Part shown: in pieces, positions 7,103-15,253 of the stretch | How positions within the stretch are numbered: the stretch's first letter is position 1 | Layout of the letters: every line of letters starts with the position of its first letter | Origin: Candidatus Poribacteria bacterium | GTDB lineage: Bacteria; Poribacteria; WGA-4E; WGA-3G | Direction of reading: 5' to 3' | Length of the DNA stretch: 44,223 nucleotides | Assembly (NCBI GenBank): GCA_026706025.1 | Contig: JAPOZO010000054.1 | Coordinates: 1-44,223, forward strand | Notes under the pieces: model-generated | Seen by the model: the letters and a program-made list of their open reading frames with translations, nothing else | The model's database searches: none | Told to the model about the DNA's origin: nothing | Position numbers and translations under genes: made by a program

Positions 7103-10081
7103 GTGGAAAGAGGAAATGATGCTCAACTCATTCAGGATACGTTGGCAGGCGATGATGAAGCATTTGATGTTTTGGTACGAAAGTACCAAAAGAGTGTTCA
7201 CGCCCTCGCTTGGCGGAAAATCCGTGATTTTCACTACGCTGAAGAGGTAACCCAAGACACGTTCCTTCGCGCATATCAAAACCTCTCGACGCTCAAGAAG
7301 CCTCACCAATTTGCTGGATGGCTGTATGTCATCGCAAACCGGCTTTGTATCAATTGGCTTCAAAAACAGAAATCTGCCATACAATCCTTAGAGGACACGC
7401 CCATGGAAGAAATCGAGGATGCCTCGTATACACATTATGAATCTGAACGACGTAAAACAGCAGCTAGCGAGCATCGCCTTGAACTCGCCAAAAAACTCCT
7501 CGCCAAACTTCCAGAGAGTGAGCAAACTGTCGCCACCCTCTATTACCTCGGTGAGATGACGACCAAAGAGATTGGCAGATTCTTAGGGGTGTCCGTGAAC
7601 ACGATTACGAGTCGGCTTCAGCGCGCCCGAAAGCGTTTACAAGATGACCAAGAACATCTTATCAAAGAGGTCCTCGGCGGCAGGCAGATACCAGCGCGTT
7701 TAAGTGAGAGCATCAAGCAGCAAATCGCTGATATGAAACCTACACCCTCGCCAGCTGGAAAACCGTTGCTGCCGTGGAGTGCCTTCGGCACAGCCGTGGT
7801 CGTGATTATATTGATGCTCGGGGTCAGCAGCCGATATCTTAACCGTTTTCAGAGACCCTATAACTTTGAGGCGCGATCTGAACCTACGATTGAAATCATT
7901 GAGGCACCTGTCGTTTTTGATGTTGACTCGAAACCCGATGTGCGAAATCAGGTCGGACGCGCCATGTCCTCAGACAAAAGCACGGGGGCAAGTTTGCAAA
8001 CTTTTGAGAACGCTTCAACCTCTAATGCACAAGACGATTCCGCTAAGTTTTCCAGCGCACAATGGATACAAGGGAATGCACCACCAGGGGGACATGTCCG
8101 CAATATCTTCGCTGGCACTGAAGGTACCCTGTATGCTGTTTCACCAACAGGGCTGTACAGGTTTGCAGTAGGTGCGGCCGCATGGACACGCATCAACGCA
8201 AATATCCCGATTGACAAATCTTTCATGCCGATGGCAGCACATGAAGGTTCCCTTTATATTGTCTCGGTTGATGCGATATTTACTTCAGATGATAGAGGCG
8301 AGACATGGAATTCGGTGAGTTCTCGACCCAAAGGGTATGCTATTGGGCTCATCATCCCAGATGTGCCGCAGGCACCTATGACGATGTATCTTGCACTTCA
8401 AGATAAAGGGGTTTTCCGTTCTACAGATGGTGGCATAAAATGGGATCCCCTCACTGAGGGACTGAGAAACGAAAGGATTTCTACCATAGCGACTGTTGGA
8501 GAAATAGTGTTTGTTGGCACGAACCGCGGCCTCTACCATCTCGATTCAGATATTTGGAAAAAGTTGCCGGTGGGTGCGTCACAAGCTGTCTATTCCTTGG
8601 CAGTCTTTAATAATAATGTTTATGTTGCAACGGGACCCGATCTGCCCCATCTCGATTCAGATATTTGGAAAAAGTTGCCGGTGGGTGCGTCACAAGCTGT
8701 CTATTCCTTGGCAGTCTTTAATAATAATCTTCATACTGAAACGGGTCCCGATCTATTGGGATTCACGCCAATAGAGGTAGGGCAAGCGGTGCCGAAAAGC
8801 GAGTTACATTCAGTCAGGGTTTTTCATTCGGCTGACTTGGGAGCGTCATGGACCGAAATAATGCATATAGATAAACCTGACTCGAAGGCAAGTGCATCGG
8901 GTATAACGGTTTTAGCTGCCGGTGAAACGATCTTAGCTTTGGGAGTTACACAATCTCGTTCGACAGATGGTGGGCATACGTGGACAGAGTTCGGCATTGA
9001 AACGGATATGCCCATGATTAACAGCCTTCCAGCCGTAGCAGTGAACGAGACGACATTTTACAAAGCTGGGGCATCGGGCATTCATCGCACAACTGATAGC
9101 GGTAAATCGTGGCATCTATTTATGGATGGAATAGTCGGAACAAGGACAAACAACCTGGTTGTTTTCAATAACAGATTATACGCGCACACCGGCTATGAAG
9201 TTTATCAATCAACAGATGAAGGTGGGACTTGGAAAAAACTTTCGATTGCCGGGGAGTTTGCTACGGAGGGGGCTACGTCTGAACCCTTAAAACAGGACAG
9301 GTTACGTGTCTATGCTTCTTTCGATTCAAAGTTGATGGTTGACGGTAACATACTTTATTTCGTTTCGCCTGAAAGGCACATCTTGCGAATTTACCGTTTA
9401 TCTGTAGATGGCAATATGCTCATTCCAGTTCAAAACTTTTCTACGTATGATCATGAATCGTTATCTCCTCTGCCTGAAAAAGAGGTGAAAATCAAAGCGA
9501 TTGTCGTCTGTAATAATGTCCTCTATGCTGAATACGGACAAAGACTTTTCAAATGGAAATTAGGTGATCCCAAATGGATGGATACTGGATTGATGAACAC
9601 AGATAAGCAACCTAACGCGGAAATAAAAAATGGTTTCGAGGTAGCAGTTTCAGAAGCAACCGTTTATGTCGGTAAGCGAGATGGTCAACTGTTTCAATCG
9701 CTGGATAGCGGAAAAAACTGGAAAGACATTACGCTAAGTCTGCCCCTTCGCTTTACGCATTTCAACGATATCCTCTTTGTAGGTTCAACGATTTATGTCG
9801 CAACAGACGCAGGGGTCTTGACTTCAAAAACCGGCGAACACTGGCGCGTGATAACTGATAACTTGGGAGAACGTTCCGTCATCAACAGATTTGCTATGGA
9901 TGGTATAACAGTTTATGGTGCTGGTGATGCCGGGATCTACCGTTTGGATAACCTTGGCAAATGGAAGCAGATTTCTTCGGAAGTTTTAGGTGAAATTATT
10001 TCTCTCGCCGTCATTAACAATCGACTCTATACTGCCATTAATGAGCGAGGGATCTTTCATATCTCACTTGGCGAAGAATAG
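7103..10081 (+). CDS. ECF sigma factor fused via a membrane helix to an Asp-box beta-propeller
   Basis: A 992-residue protein. Residues ~5-190 are an ECF sigma factor: region 2 (FDVLVRKYQKSVHALAW, EEVTQDTFLRAY, FAGWLYVIANR) and region 4 (ATLYYLGEMTTKEIGRFLGV, TITSRLQRARKRL). A single hydrophobic helix follows near 222-243 (FGTAVVVIILMLGV). The remainder, likely outside the cytoplasm, has repeated Asp-boxes of the S-x-D-x-G-x-T-W type (SDDRGETW, STDGGIKW, SADLGASW, STDGGHTW, TTDSGKSW, STDEGGTW, SLDSGKNW), as in sialidase or HCF136-like propellers. The preferred start is GTG 7103, seven bases after GGAGGG and aligning with the other ECF gene at 20918. An in-frame ATG at 7028 overlaps the DUF5916 gene and adds an unrelated leader. 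It may sense an extracellular or periplasmic signal and regulate its neighbours. Confidence 0.85.
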   Translation: MERGNDAQLIQDTLAGDDEAFDVLVRKYQKSVHALAWRKIRDFHYAEEVTQDTFLRAYQNLSTLKKPHQFAGWLYVIANRLCINWLQKQKSAIQSLEDTPMEEIEDASYTHYESERRKTAASEHRLELAKKLLAKLPESEQTVATLYYLGEMTTKEIGRFLGVSVNTITSRLQRARKRLQDDQEHLIKEVLGGRQIPARLSESIKQQIADMKPTPSPAGKPLLPWSAFGTAVVVIILMLGVSSRYLNRFQRPYNFEARSEPTIEIIEAPVVFDVDSKPDVRNQVGRAMSSDKSTGASLQTFENASTSNAQDDSAKFSSAQWIQGNAPPGGHVRNIFAGTEGTLYAVSPTGLYRFAVGAAAWTRINANIPIDKSFMPMAAHEGSLYIVSVDAIFTSDDRGETWNSVSSRPKGYAIGLIIPDVPQAPMTMYLALQDKGVFRSTDGGIKWDPLTEGLRNERISTIATVGEIVFVGTNRGLYHLDSDIWKKLPVGASQAVYSLAVFNNNVYVATGPDLPHLDSDIWKKLPVGASQAVYSLAVFNNNLHTETGPDLLGFTPIEVGQAVPKSELHSVRVFHSADLGASWTEIMHIDKPDSKASASGITVLAAGETILALGVTQSRSTDGGHTWTEFGIETDMPMINSLPAVAVNETTFYKAGASGIHRTTDSGKSWHLFMDGIVGTRTNNLVVFNNRLYAHTGYEVYQSTDEGGTWKKLSIAGEFATEGATSEPLKQDRLRVYASFDSKLMVDGNILYFVSPERHILRIYRLSVDGNMLIPVQNFSTYDHESLSPLPEKEVKIKAIVVCNNVLYAEYGQRLFKWKLGDPKWMDTGLMNTDKQPNAEIKNGFEVAVSEATVYVGKRDGQLFQSLDSGKNWKDITLSLPLRFTHFNDILFVGSTIYVATDAGVLTSKTGEHWRVITDNLGERSVINRFAMDGITVYGAGDAGIYRLDNLGKWKQISSEVLGEIISLAVINNRLYTAINERGIFHISLGEE
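8536..8757 (+). repeat. 111-bp tandem duplication inside the propeller
   Basis: Bases 8536-8646 and 8647-8757 are a direct repeat of 37 codons. The first ~80 bases of each unit are identical (HLDSDIWKKLPVGASQAVYS and onward), while the last ~30 have diverged. The unit matches about one propeller blade segment and keeps the reading frame. Confidence 0.9.
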
Positions 10082-10180
10082 AGAACATCTATTTTCCTTC
10101 AGACGCAATGAAGATGCCCGTTATCCTGACACTTCGCAACTTTATTCATGACACACTCTCACTTAATTTGTATCACATAT

Positions 10181-11155
10181 ATGGAATTTGTTAAAGCACT
10201 CTCCACAGATAACTTAACCGCTATAAAAGCAGCCGCTAAAACGGATGTTCACTGCCATTCTTTCTTAAGCACGCGTCGAGAGAATGCAGTGCATTGGCTC
10301 GGACACCCCCTAACTAAACCGCCGCTCAAAATGGAAGGACTTGAGGGGATGCATGCGTACATAGACGAGGCCTTAGCACCTCACTTAGACCACCGCCAAG
10401 GTTTTGAGTTCATCGCGGTGTCAGCGATAAACGATGCGATCCAAGATGGTGTTGTTATACTTGAAATGAGTTTCGATATCCGGTTGCTTAAATTTTATCC
10501 AGGTGGGTTAACCGAACTTCGTTCATTTATTGAAGCGTTAGTTGAACAGTATAGAGAGAAGGTTGATTTGCGCCCAGAACTCGGCTTTGCGCGGGAGTGT
10601 GCTGACGACCCAAAATGGATGAAATCGGCACACGAAGCAATAGAATTAGACATATTTCAGTCGATGGATCTGTATAGCCATCAAGAGGCGTGTGCACCTG
10701 AAGCCGTGAAGTCCTTGTATGCCAAAGTACGCGCAGCAGGAATGAAACTAAAGGCACACGTTGGTGAGTTTGGCGGGGCAGAAGAGGTCCGGCGAACGGT
10801 CGAAGTCCTTGACTTAGACGAAGTCCAACACGGTATCGGTGCCGCGGAATCGGTTGAAGTCATGCGTTGGCTTTCCGAGAATCAGGTCCAATTGAATGTA
10901 TGTCCAACAAGTAACGTGATGTTAGACGCTGTGCCCGATCTCGTCTCGCATCCCATCCGTATCTTATTTGACCACGGCGTGCCGGTGACGATTAACACAG
11001 ATGACCTAATGATATTCGGTCAGAGCGTTTCTGAAGAATATCGGAACCTCTACCAAGCGGGTGTCTTCAGTGCCAAAGAGTTAAATGATATTCGGCGCGC
11101 ATCCCTCGCGCCTGTAGGGGCGAGGTTACCTCGTCCTTACATAAAGGAGAGATGA
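10181..11155 (+). CDS. Adenosine-deaminase-family metallohydrolase, copy 2
   Basis: Paralogue of the gene at 1420, with the same motif set: DVHCHSFL, LKAHVGEFG, VQHG, CPTSN and NTDDLMIFG. The start at 10181 (MEFVKALSTDN) aligns with the first copy; an ATG at 10148 would add 11 residues and has no better ribosome binding site. The similarity runs to RRAS and then stops. The last ~15 residues (APVGARLPRPYIKER) are encoded by a palindromic repeat at 11114-11140, so the natural C-terminal helix seems to have been replaced. GNAT gene 11159 follows after three bases, probably in the same transcript. The substrate is unknown, and whether the shortened protein is active is uncertain. Confidence 0.8.
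   Translation: MEFVKALSTDNLTAIKAAAKTDVHCHSFLSTRRENAVHWLGHPLTKPPLKMEGLEGMHAYIDEALAPHLDHRQGFEFIAVSAINDAIQDGVVILEMSFDIRLLKFYPGGLTELRSFIEALVEQYREKVDLRPELGFARECADDPKWMKSAHEAIELDIFQSMDLYSHQEACAPEAVKSLYAKVRAAGMKLKAHVGEFGGAEEVRRTVEVLDLDEVQHGIGAAESVEVMRWLSENQVQLNVCPTSNVMLDAVPDLVSHPIRILFDHGVPVTINTDDLMIFGQSVSEEYRNLYQAGVFSAKELNDIRRASLAPVGARLPRPYIKER
11114..11140. repeat. Palindromic repeat forming the 3' end of the deaminase-like gene
   Basis: GTAGGGGCGAGGT and ACCTCGTCCTTAC form imperfect inverted arms (11 of 13 complementary) around one base. The element is inside the coding frame and supplies most of the last residues of copy 2. The core GGCGAGGT is shared with repeats at 4892 and 14352. Confidence 0.7.
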
Positions 11156-11158
11156 ACT

Positions 11159-11656
11159 GTGTCTAATACACAGAAATGGAAAATTCGACAAGCTTTACCG
11201 AGTGAAGTTGATCACTTGAGTGGACTTGCCTTCCGCTCCAAGTCATATTGGGGCTATTCCGATCAATTTATGAAAGCATGCCTTGAAGAGCTTACGATTG
11301 ACGAGTGTTATATTGAGAACAACCCTACTTTTGTGATTGAAGCTGCAGAAAACACAGTAGGGTTCTATTCCTTAGAACGCATCTCTGCTGCCGAAGTAGA
11401 GTTGAGTCTTCTATTTGTTGAGCCGGATTTTATTGGAAGAGGCTACGGACGAAAGTTAATGATGCACGCCCAACAAGAAGCACGGCACCTCGGATATAGT
11501 AAAATGATTATTCAAGGGGATCCGAACGCTGAACGATTTTATCGCTCAGCGGGCGGCTTGTTGGTCAGCACAAGGAAGTCTGCCAGTATCCCCAACCGTG
11601 AACTTCCCATATTCTGTATCAATCTGAGAGAATCAGACGAAAATCTCCTCGGATAA
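11159..11656 (+). CDS. GNAT-family N-acetyltransferase
   Basis: A 165-residue acetyltransferase. The acetyl-CoA motif A is FVEPDFIGRGYGRKLM, with the RGYG pyrophosphate loop, followed by the helix AQQEARHLGY, and strand 5 with IIQGDPNAERFYRSAGG. It would transfer an acetyl group from acetyl-CoA to a small molecule or protein amine; the acceptor is unknown. GTG start, seven bases after AAGGAGAG; this binding site sits at the end of the deaminase-like gene, three bases upstream, suggesting coupled translation. Confidence 0.85.
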   Translation: MSNTQKWKIRQALPSEVDHLSGLAFRSKSYWGYSDQFMKACLEELTIDECYIENNPTFVIEAAENTVGFYSLERISAAEVELSLLFVEPDFIGRGYGRKLMMHAQQEARHLGYSKMIIQGDPNAERFYRSAGGLLVSTRKSASIPNRELPIFCINLRESDENLLG

Positions 11657-11670
11657 GTGTATTGAAATGA

Positions 11671-12750
11671 TTACTCTATCCGAGGTTGTCTTGCTGTCGG
11701 ATTTCTTTGTAAACGGACTTTCGAGTCTTTCAACGGCAGGTCAATACGTGCGCCGTTGTGTAAATGTGATTCAATTATGCCAAAAATCAGTTCTGTGCTG
11801 GCATACGCGCACCGGACACCGCCGCGGGTCGGTTCCCCAGTATCTAACGCGTGAACAAGGTCTTTAACCAAATTTGCTGTGCTACTAGTGCGTTCAAATT
11901 CAGGGAAGGTTTCAGGGACCTGACATGTCCGCCACCCCGGTACATCTTGCCGTTTACGGAGATGCCACTGCCAACCGTTGTTCCAGCACGTAACGGTTCC
12001 GCCATCACAAATCGCTTCCCATTCACTACCCCGTGGCGTTAGCAGCGCATGTGCCATCACACCGTTTTCAAACTGGATTGTTCCGCCTCCGGAGGGATCG
12101 GATCGCAGTTCATTCCCATCAAAAACCGAATCGCCTTGTGGAAGATAACCTGTAACCCAACTCGCAGCCGCATCGCTATTCAGACGTAAAATTAGGTCAA
12201 GATGATGGCTGGCTGAGTTGAAAAGTGTAGCGTTTGAATAAATGATCAAGGTTCGGAGTTTACCGATTTCACCACTGTCGATAATCTCCTTCATCTTGTC
12301 AAAACCTGTATGCCATCGGCGATTTGTGCCAAGATTAAAGGCGACCCCGTTTTTTTCTACTGCAGATACCATTGCTGCGGCTTCATCCATAGAAGCTGCC
12401 ATCGCCTTTTCCGCATAGATGGCTTTCACACCGTGCTCCGCTGCGTAAACAACAATTTCTGCGCGATGCTCGGGTTGTGTGGCAACACTGACGATATCCG
12501 GCTGTTCCTTTTCAAGCATCTCACGATAATCGGTGTATTGATTCGCTTTTGGGACGTTATATCGGTTGCCGAAATGTTCCATGACTTCTGGACGCAGATC
12601 AGCACACGCGACAAGGTCAGTTCGTTCTTCAGCAAAAAAGCCTGCAGCATGGGAATAAGGTAGCTTAATCGCTTCATAGTCGGGGACTTCGTTATCAATA
12701 AATGCACCCATCCGGCTGCAACCGATAACAGCGGCACGATACGTCTTCAT
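11671..12750 (-). CDS. Gfo/Idh/MocA-family oxidoreductase
   Basis: A 359-residue NAD(P)-dependent dehydrogenase. The N-terminal Rossmann fold has AAVIGCSRMGAF, then LVACADLRPE, and PDIVSVATQPEHRAE. The family signature lysine is in YAEKAMAASMDEA (usually EKP). The C-terminal alpha/beta domain carries the substrate pocket (NLGTNRRWHTGFDKM). Members act on sugars, inositols and similar polyols. AAGGAGAA precedes the start on the minus strand. A 9-bp inverted repeat at 12791-12828 lies in the upstream region and may be an operator. The gene converges with the GNAT gene, 14 bases apart. Confidence 0.9.
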   Translation of the reverse strand: MKTYRAAVIGCSRMGAFIDNEVPDYEAIKLPYSHAAGFFAEERTDLVACADLRPEVMEHFGNRYNVPKANQYTDYREMLEKEQPDIVSVATQPEHRAEIVVYAAEHGVKAIYAEKAMAASMDEAAAMVSAVEKNGVAFNLGTNRRWHTGFDKMKEIIDSGEIGKLRTLIIYSNATLFNSASHHLDLILRLNSDAAASWVTGYLPQGDSVFDGNELRSDPSGGGTIQFENGVMAHALLTPRGSEWEAICDGGTVTCWNNGWQWHLRKRQDVPGWRTCQVPETFPEFERTSSTANLVKDLVHALDTGEPTRGGVRCAYASTELIFGIIESHLHNGARIDLPLKDSKVRLQRNPTARQPRIE

Positions 12751-12790
12751 CTGTATTCTCCTTGTCCTGAATAAAATGATTCAATAGGTC

Positions 12791-12828
12791 CTTTTACCGC
12801 ATTCGCTCAATTGTTCACTCGGTAAAAG
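12791..12828. promoter_or_regulatory. Inverted repeat upstream of the oxidoreductase, possible operator
   Basis: CTTTTACCG (12791-12799) and CGGTAAAAG (12820-12828) are perfect 9-bp arms separated by 20 bases with CAATTG at the centre. It lies 40-78 bases before the start of the minus-strand oxidoreductase in the divergent region, a typical operator position. It could equally form an mRNA hairpin. Confidence 0.5.
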
Positions 12829-12877
12829 AATAACCAATTTCCTAAAACACGTCAAGAAAAATCAGTCTAATTTTTTC

Positions 12878-12906
12878 TTGACACACAGAGACGGATTGTG
12901 TATCCT
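12878..12906 (+). promoter_or_regulatory. Sigma70-type promoter for rsgA
   Basis: TTGACA at 12878-12883, 17-base spacer, TATCCT at 12901-12906. The transcript would start near 12913, giving a leader of about 190 bases before the RsgA start. The leader contains a small stem, GGTTC with GAACC near 12928-12950; no known riboswitch was recognised. Confidence 0.65.
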
Positions 12907-13104
12907 TTGACTCTTTACAAAAGTCAGGTTCGTTGCAGCGAAAGAACCTTGAAACGTTCACGTAATGCCGCCTAAAGTGCATCCAAAATTGTATGTAGGT
13001 AAAAGATTACTACCTTTTATCAGAGTTTTAACGAACTTATCTTCAAACTATTCGCGAAAATTTGCGGTGATTTGGAGTAGGCAAAACAAAGGTAATTGAA
13101 ACCT

Positions 13105-14307
13105 ATGGCAATGTCTGTTTACGCAGGCACAACTTTAATAGAAGCACAAAAAATTGTTGAAGGTGATTACTCAGCTTTTGATTGGCGGGAGCGTGTCGCC
13201 TATCGCAAGGTGTATCTTGGCATGAATCCAGCGATTCGAGATGCGGAGAATGCACTTGATAACGACACGGACAAACCTGTCGTTGTCGCACTGCTACTCA
13301 AATCAGAGAAAATGCTTGTCAAAAATAGGGTCAAGCATCTCAGTGCCATCAAAACCGCTCGAATTATACCGGACGAGGAACTTCTCAAACGGACAGGCTA
13401 TCTCTTTGATAACGAAAAATTGGTTGGACTTCCCGAAGGTGTTGTGATGCGTGCGAGCAATGGTGTTTATCTTGTACAGTGTGATGTGAATCAATATCAA
13501 TGTTCGCTACGCGGAAAACGAGATGCGTTTAGCAGAAATCAGCAGGTCTATGTCGGGGATCGCGTCAAAATTCAAGTAATTGATGAAAGGCATGGTGTCA
13601 TTGCAGCCGTTATGCGTCGCAAGCGTCAATATAAACGCAAGGGAACACAATCTAAAGGGGTCATTCTCATTCCGAATCTTGATGGACTTGTCATTGTTTC
13701 TTCCGTAAAAGAGCCACCGATCTGGCAGCGAATGCTGGACAAATTCCTTGTTATCGCCGAAGCATCGGGGATTGAGCCGCTTGTCTGTTTTAATAAAATT
13801 GATATGCTTGAAAACCGTTCAGAAGTGAACGCGATGGTCACACTTTACGAGAAAATCGGTTATCCAGCCATCGTTACGAGTGCAACAACCGGTGAAGGAA
13901 TCGAGGGTTTGAAAGCGTGGATGAAAGGGAGGACTTCTGTGGTCTCTGGGTTGTCAGGCGTTGGAAAATCCTCGCTCTTGAATGCTATCCAGCCCGGTTT
14001 GAAATTGAAGACGAACACAGTGAATCCGAAACGAGGCGGAAGGCACACGACTGCTGCAACCCAACTTTACAGATTGGATTTTGGTGGTTTTATCGCCGAT
14101 ACGCCGGGGCTTCGCGAGTTGCACTTTTACGACATCGAGCCTCGCTTAATGGACCGCTATTTTCCAGAGATGAATTCGCTTCGAGAGCATTGTACAAAAG
14201 GTGCCTGCACGCATATTTATGAGAACGGTTGTGCAGTGGAGATAGCGTTGAAGAAAGGAGACATTTCACAGTCTCGATATGAAAGTTATTGTGAATTTCA
14301 AAAATAG
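13105..14307 (+). CDS. rsgA: Ribosome small-subunit-dependent GTPase RsgA with N-terminal extension
   Basis: A circularly permuted GTPase that helps 30S subunit maturation. After an OB fold (GVYLVQCDVNQYQCSLRGKR) come G4 FNKIDML, G1 SGLSGVGKSSLLNAI, G3 DTPGLRE, and a zinc knuckle with CTKGACTHIYENGC. The permuted order G4-G1-G3 and zinc site are diagnostic. The protein is about 400 residues, with roughly 110 residues before the OB fold that do not resemble the usual short N-terminus and whose function I do not recognise. I favour ATG 13105, with AAAGG upstream; TTG 13096 and ATG 13111 are also in frame. Confidence 0.92.
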   Translation: MAMSVYAGTTLIEAQKIVEGDYSAFDWRERVAYRKVYLGMNPAIRDAENALDNDTDKPVVVALLLKSEKMLVKNRVKHLSAIKTARIIPDEELLKRTGYLFDNEKLVGLPEGVVMRASNGVYLVQCDVNQYQCSLRGKRDAFSRNQQVYVGDRVKIQVIDERHGVIAAVMRRKRQYKRKGTQSKGVILIPNLDGLVIVSSVKEPPIWQRMLDKFLVIAEASGIEPLVCFNKIDMLENRSEVNAMVTLYEKIGYPAIVTSATTGEGIEGLKAWMKGRTSVVSGLSGVGKSSLLNAIQPGLKLKTNTVNPKRGGRHTTAATQLYRLDFGGFIADTPGLRELHFYDIEPRLMDRYFPEMNSLREHCTKGACTHIYENGCAVEIALKKGDISQSRYESYCEFQK

Positions 14308-14349
14308 AGCAATTAGTATGAAAACAAGAGGTTTGGGCTTCTCCCATGC

Positions 14350-14396
14350 TGGGCGAGGTGTTTTTGCTTGGGTATTTCTGTCCTAACTTCGCCAAC
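14350..14396. repeat. Dispersed palindromic repeat (GGCGAGGTG family)
   Basis: A 47-base element with arms GGGCGAGGT and AACTTCGCC, closely matching the core of the MITE-like element at 4891-4936. A 24-base part of it recurs exactly at 18667-18690. It lies directly upstream of the nucleosidase-like gene and creates an artificial in-frame extension (VFLLGYFC) if the first ATG is used. Confidence 0.65.
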
Positions 14397-14423
14397 TATA
14401 ATTATAATTACGGAGCGAAATTC

Positions 14424-15134
14424 GTGAGCGTAAAACTATGTATCATGACAGCTTACGCCGATGAAACCTTGGCACTTCTCAACGTCTTGGGGCAGGGTGT
14501 TGGTGATTCAGTTGATTGGAACAGTAGACTGCAGTTTGAATGGATAGATGGAGACACAAAATGGGTCGTCATGCAGTCGGGCATGGGCAAAGTGCGTGCA
14601 GCGTCGATGTGCCAGATGATAATAGACATGTATCAAGTAGAGACCTTCTTTGAGTTCGGATTTGCAGGGGGTTTAGTCGATACCTTGAATATCGGAGACA
14701 TTGTAGTAATTACCGGTGTCTCTGAACATGACGTGCCAAATAGACCTGAAATTCAGCGTGAACAAGAGACGTGGCGAGAACGTTTGTTTCAGACTTCTGC
14801 ATCGTCAATAAGTAAATTTGCAACGACGCTATCAACCAATCCCAATGCTACGATTACAAAATCCTCTGTGATTTGCGGTGATATGGACATATATAATCGT
14901 GAGGTGAGGAACAGGATTGCCAAAGAGAGTGGAGCCGTCGCAGTCAATTGGGAGTCCTCGGCGATTGTAGATGTCTGTGCGATTAATAACGTCAAATATG
15001 TTGGCATCCGCATCATATCCGACCTGTGTGTTGAAGAGGATAGCGGACCTATTCCTGAAGAGAGAGTTGCACTCTTGCACAAATCCACAACTGCGTACGT
15101 AAAGACTTTAATGGACCTCATCCAGAAAACTTAA
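14424..15134 (+). CDS. Nucleoside phosphorylase / MTA-SAH nucleosidase-like protein
   Basis: A 236-residue protein of the PNP/UDP family: LCIMTAYADETLALL at the N-terminus, QSGMGKVRAA (SGIGK-type phosphate/ribose loop), FGFAGGLVDTLNIGDIVV, AVNWESSAIVDVC (the Met-Glu ribose motif, here Trp-Glu) and IRIISDL with the catalytic Asp. MTA/SAH nucleosidases cleave the glycosidic bond of thioadenosines; phosphorylases use phosphate, and the sequence alone does not decide. An ATG at 14346 lies in a dispersed repeat and would add a hydrophobic leader that the repeat encodes; I prefer GTG 14424 with CGGAG upstream. ATG 14445 is a shorter option. Confidence 0.7.
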   Translation: MSVKLCIMTAYADETLALLNVLGQGVGDSVDWNSRLQFEWIDGDTKWVVMQSGMGKVRAASMCQMIIDMYQVETFFEFGFAGGLVDTLNIGDIVVITGVSEHDVPNRPEIQREQETWRERLFQTSASSISKFATTLSTNPNATITKSSVICGDMDIYNREVRNRIAKESGAVAVNWESSAIVDVCAINNVKYVGIRIISDLCVEEDSGPIPEERVALLHKSTTAYVKTLMDLIQKT

Positions 15135-15160
15135 TATTCCTGCCTACAAATCTTTTCCGA

Positions 15161-15188
15161 TTGACACGCCCTAAATTTGTGATACAAT
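15161..15188 (+). promoter_or_regulatory. Sigma70-type promoter for the CehA/McbA-like gene
   Basis: TTGACA at 15161-15166, 16-base spacer and TACAAT at 15183-15188. It lies 66 bases before the GTG start at 15254. Confidence 0.6.
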
Positions 15189-15253
15189 TGTTGATCAATA
15201 CGAATGATCCCGCAAATTGCTATCCGTTTTCAAGCCGTTAGGAGGAATAGCCC

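Noticed and set aside
14346-14423. Hydrophobic N-terminal extension of the nucleosidase-like protein (VFLLGYFC)
   Set aside because: It is encoded by a dispersed DNA repeat that also occurs elsewhere, and the family starts near the GTG at 14424.
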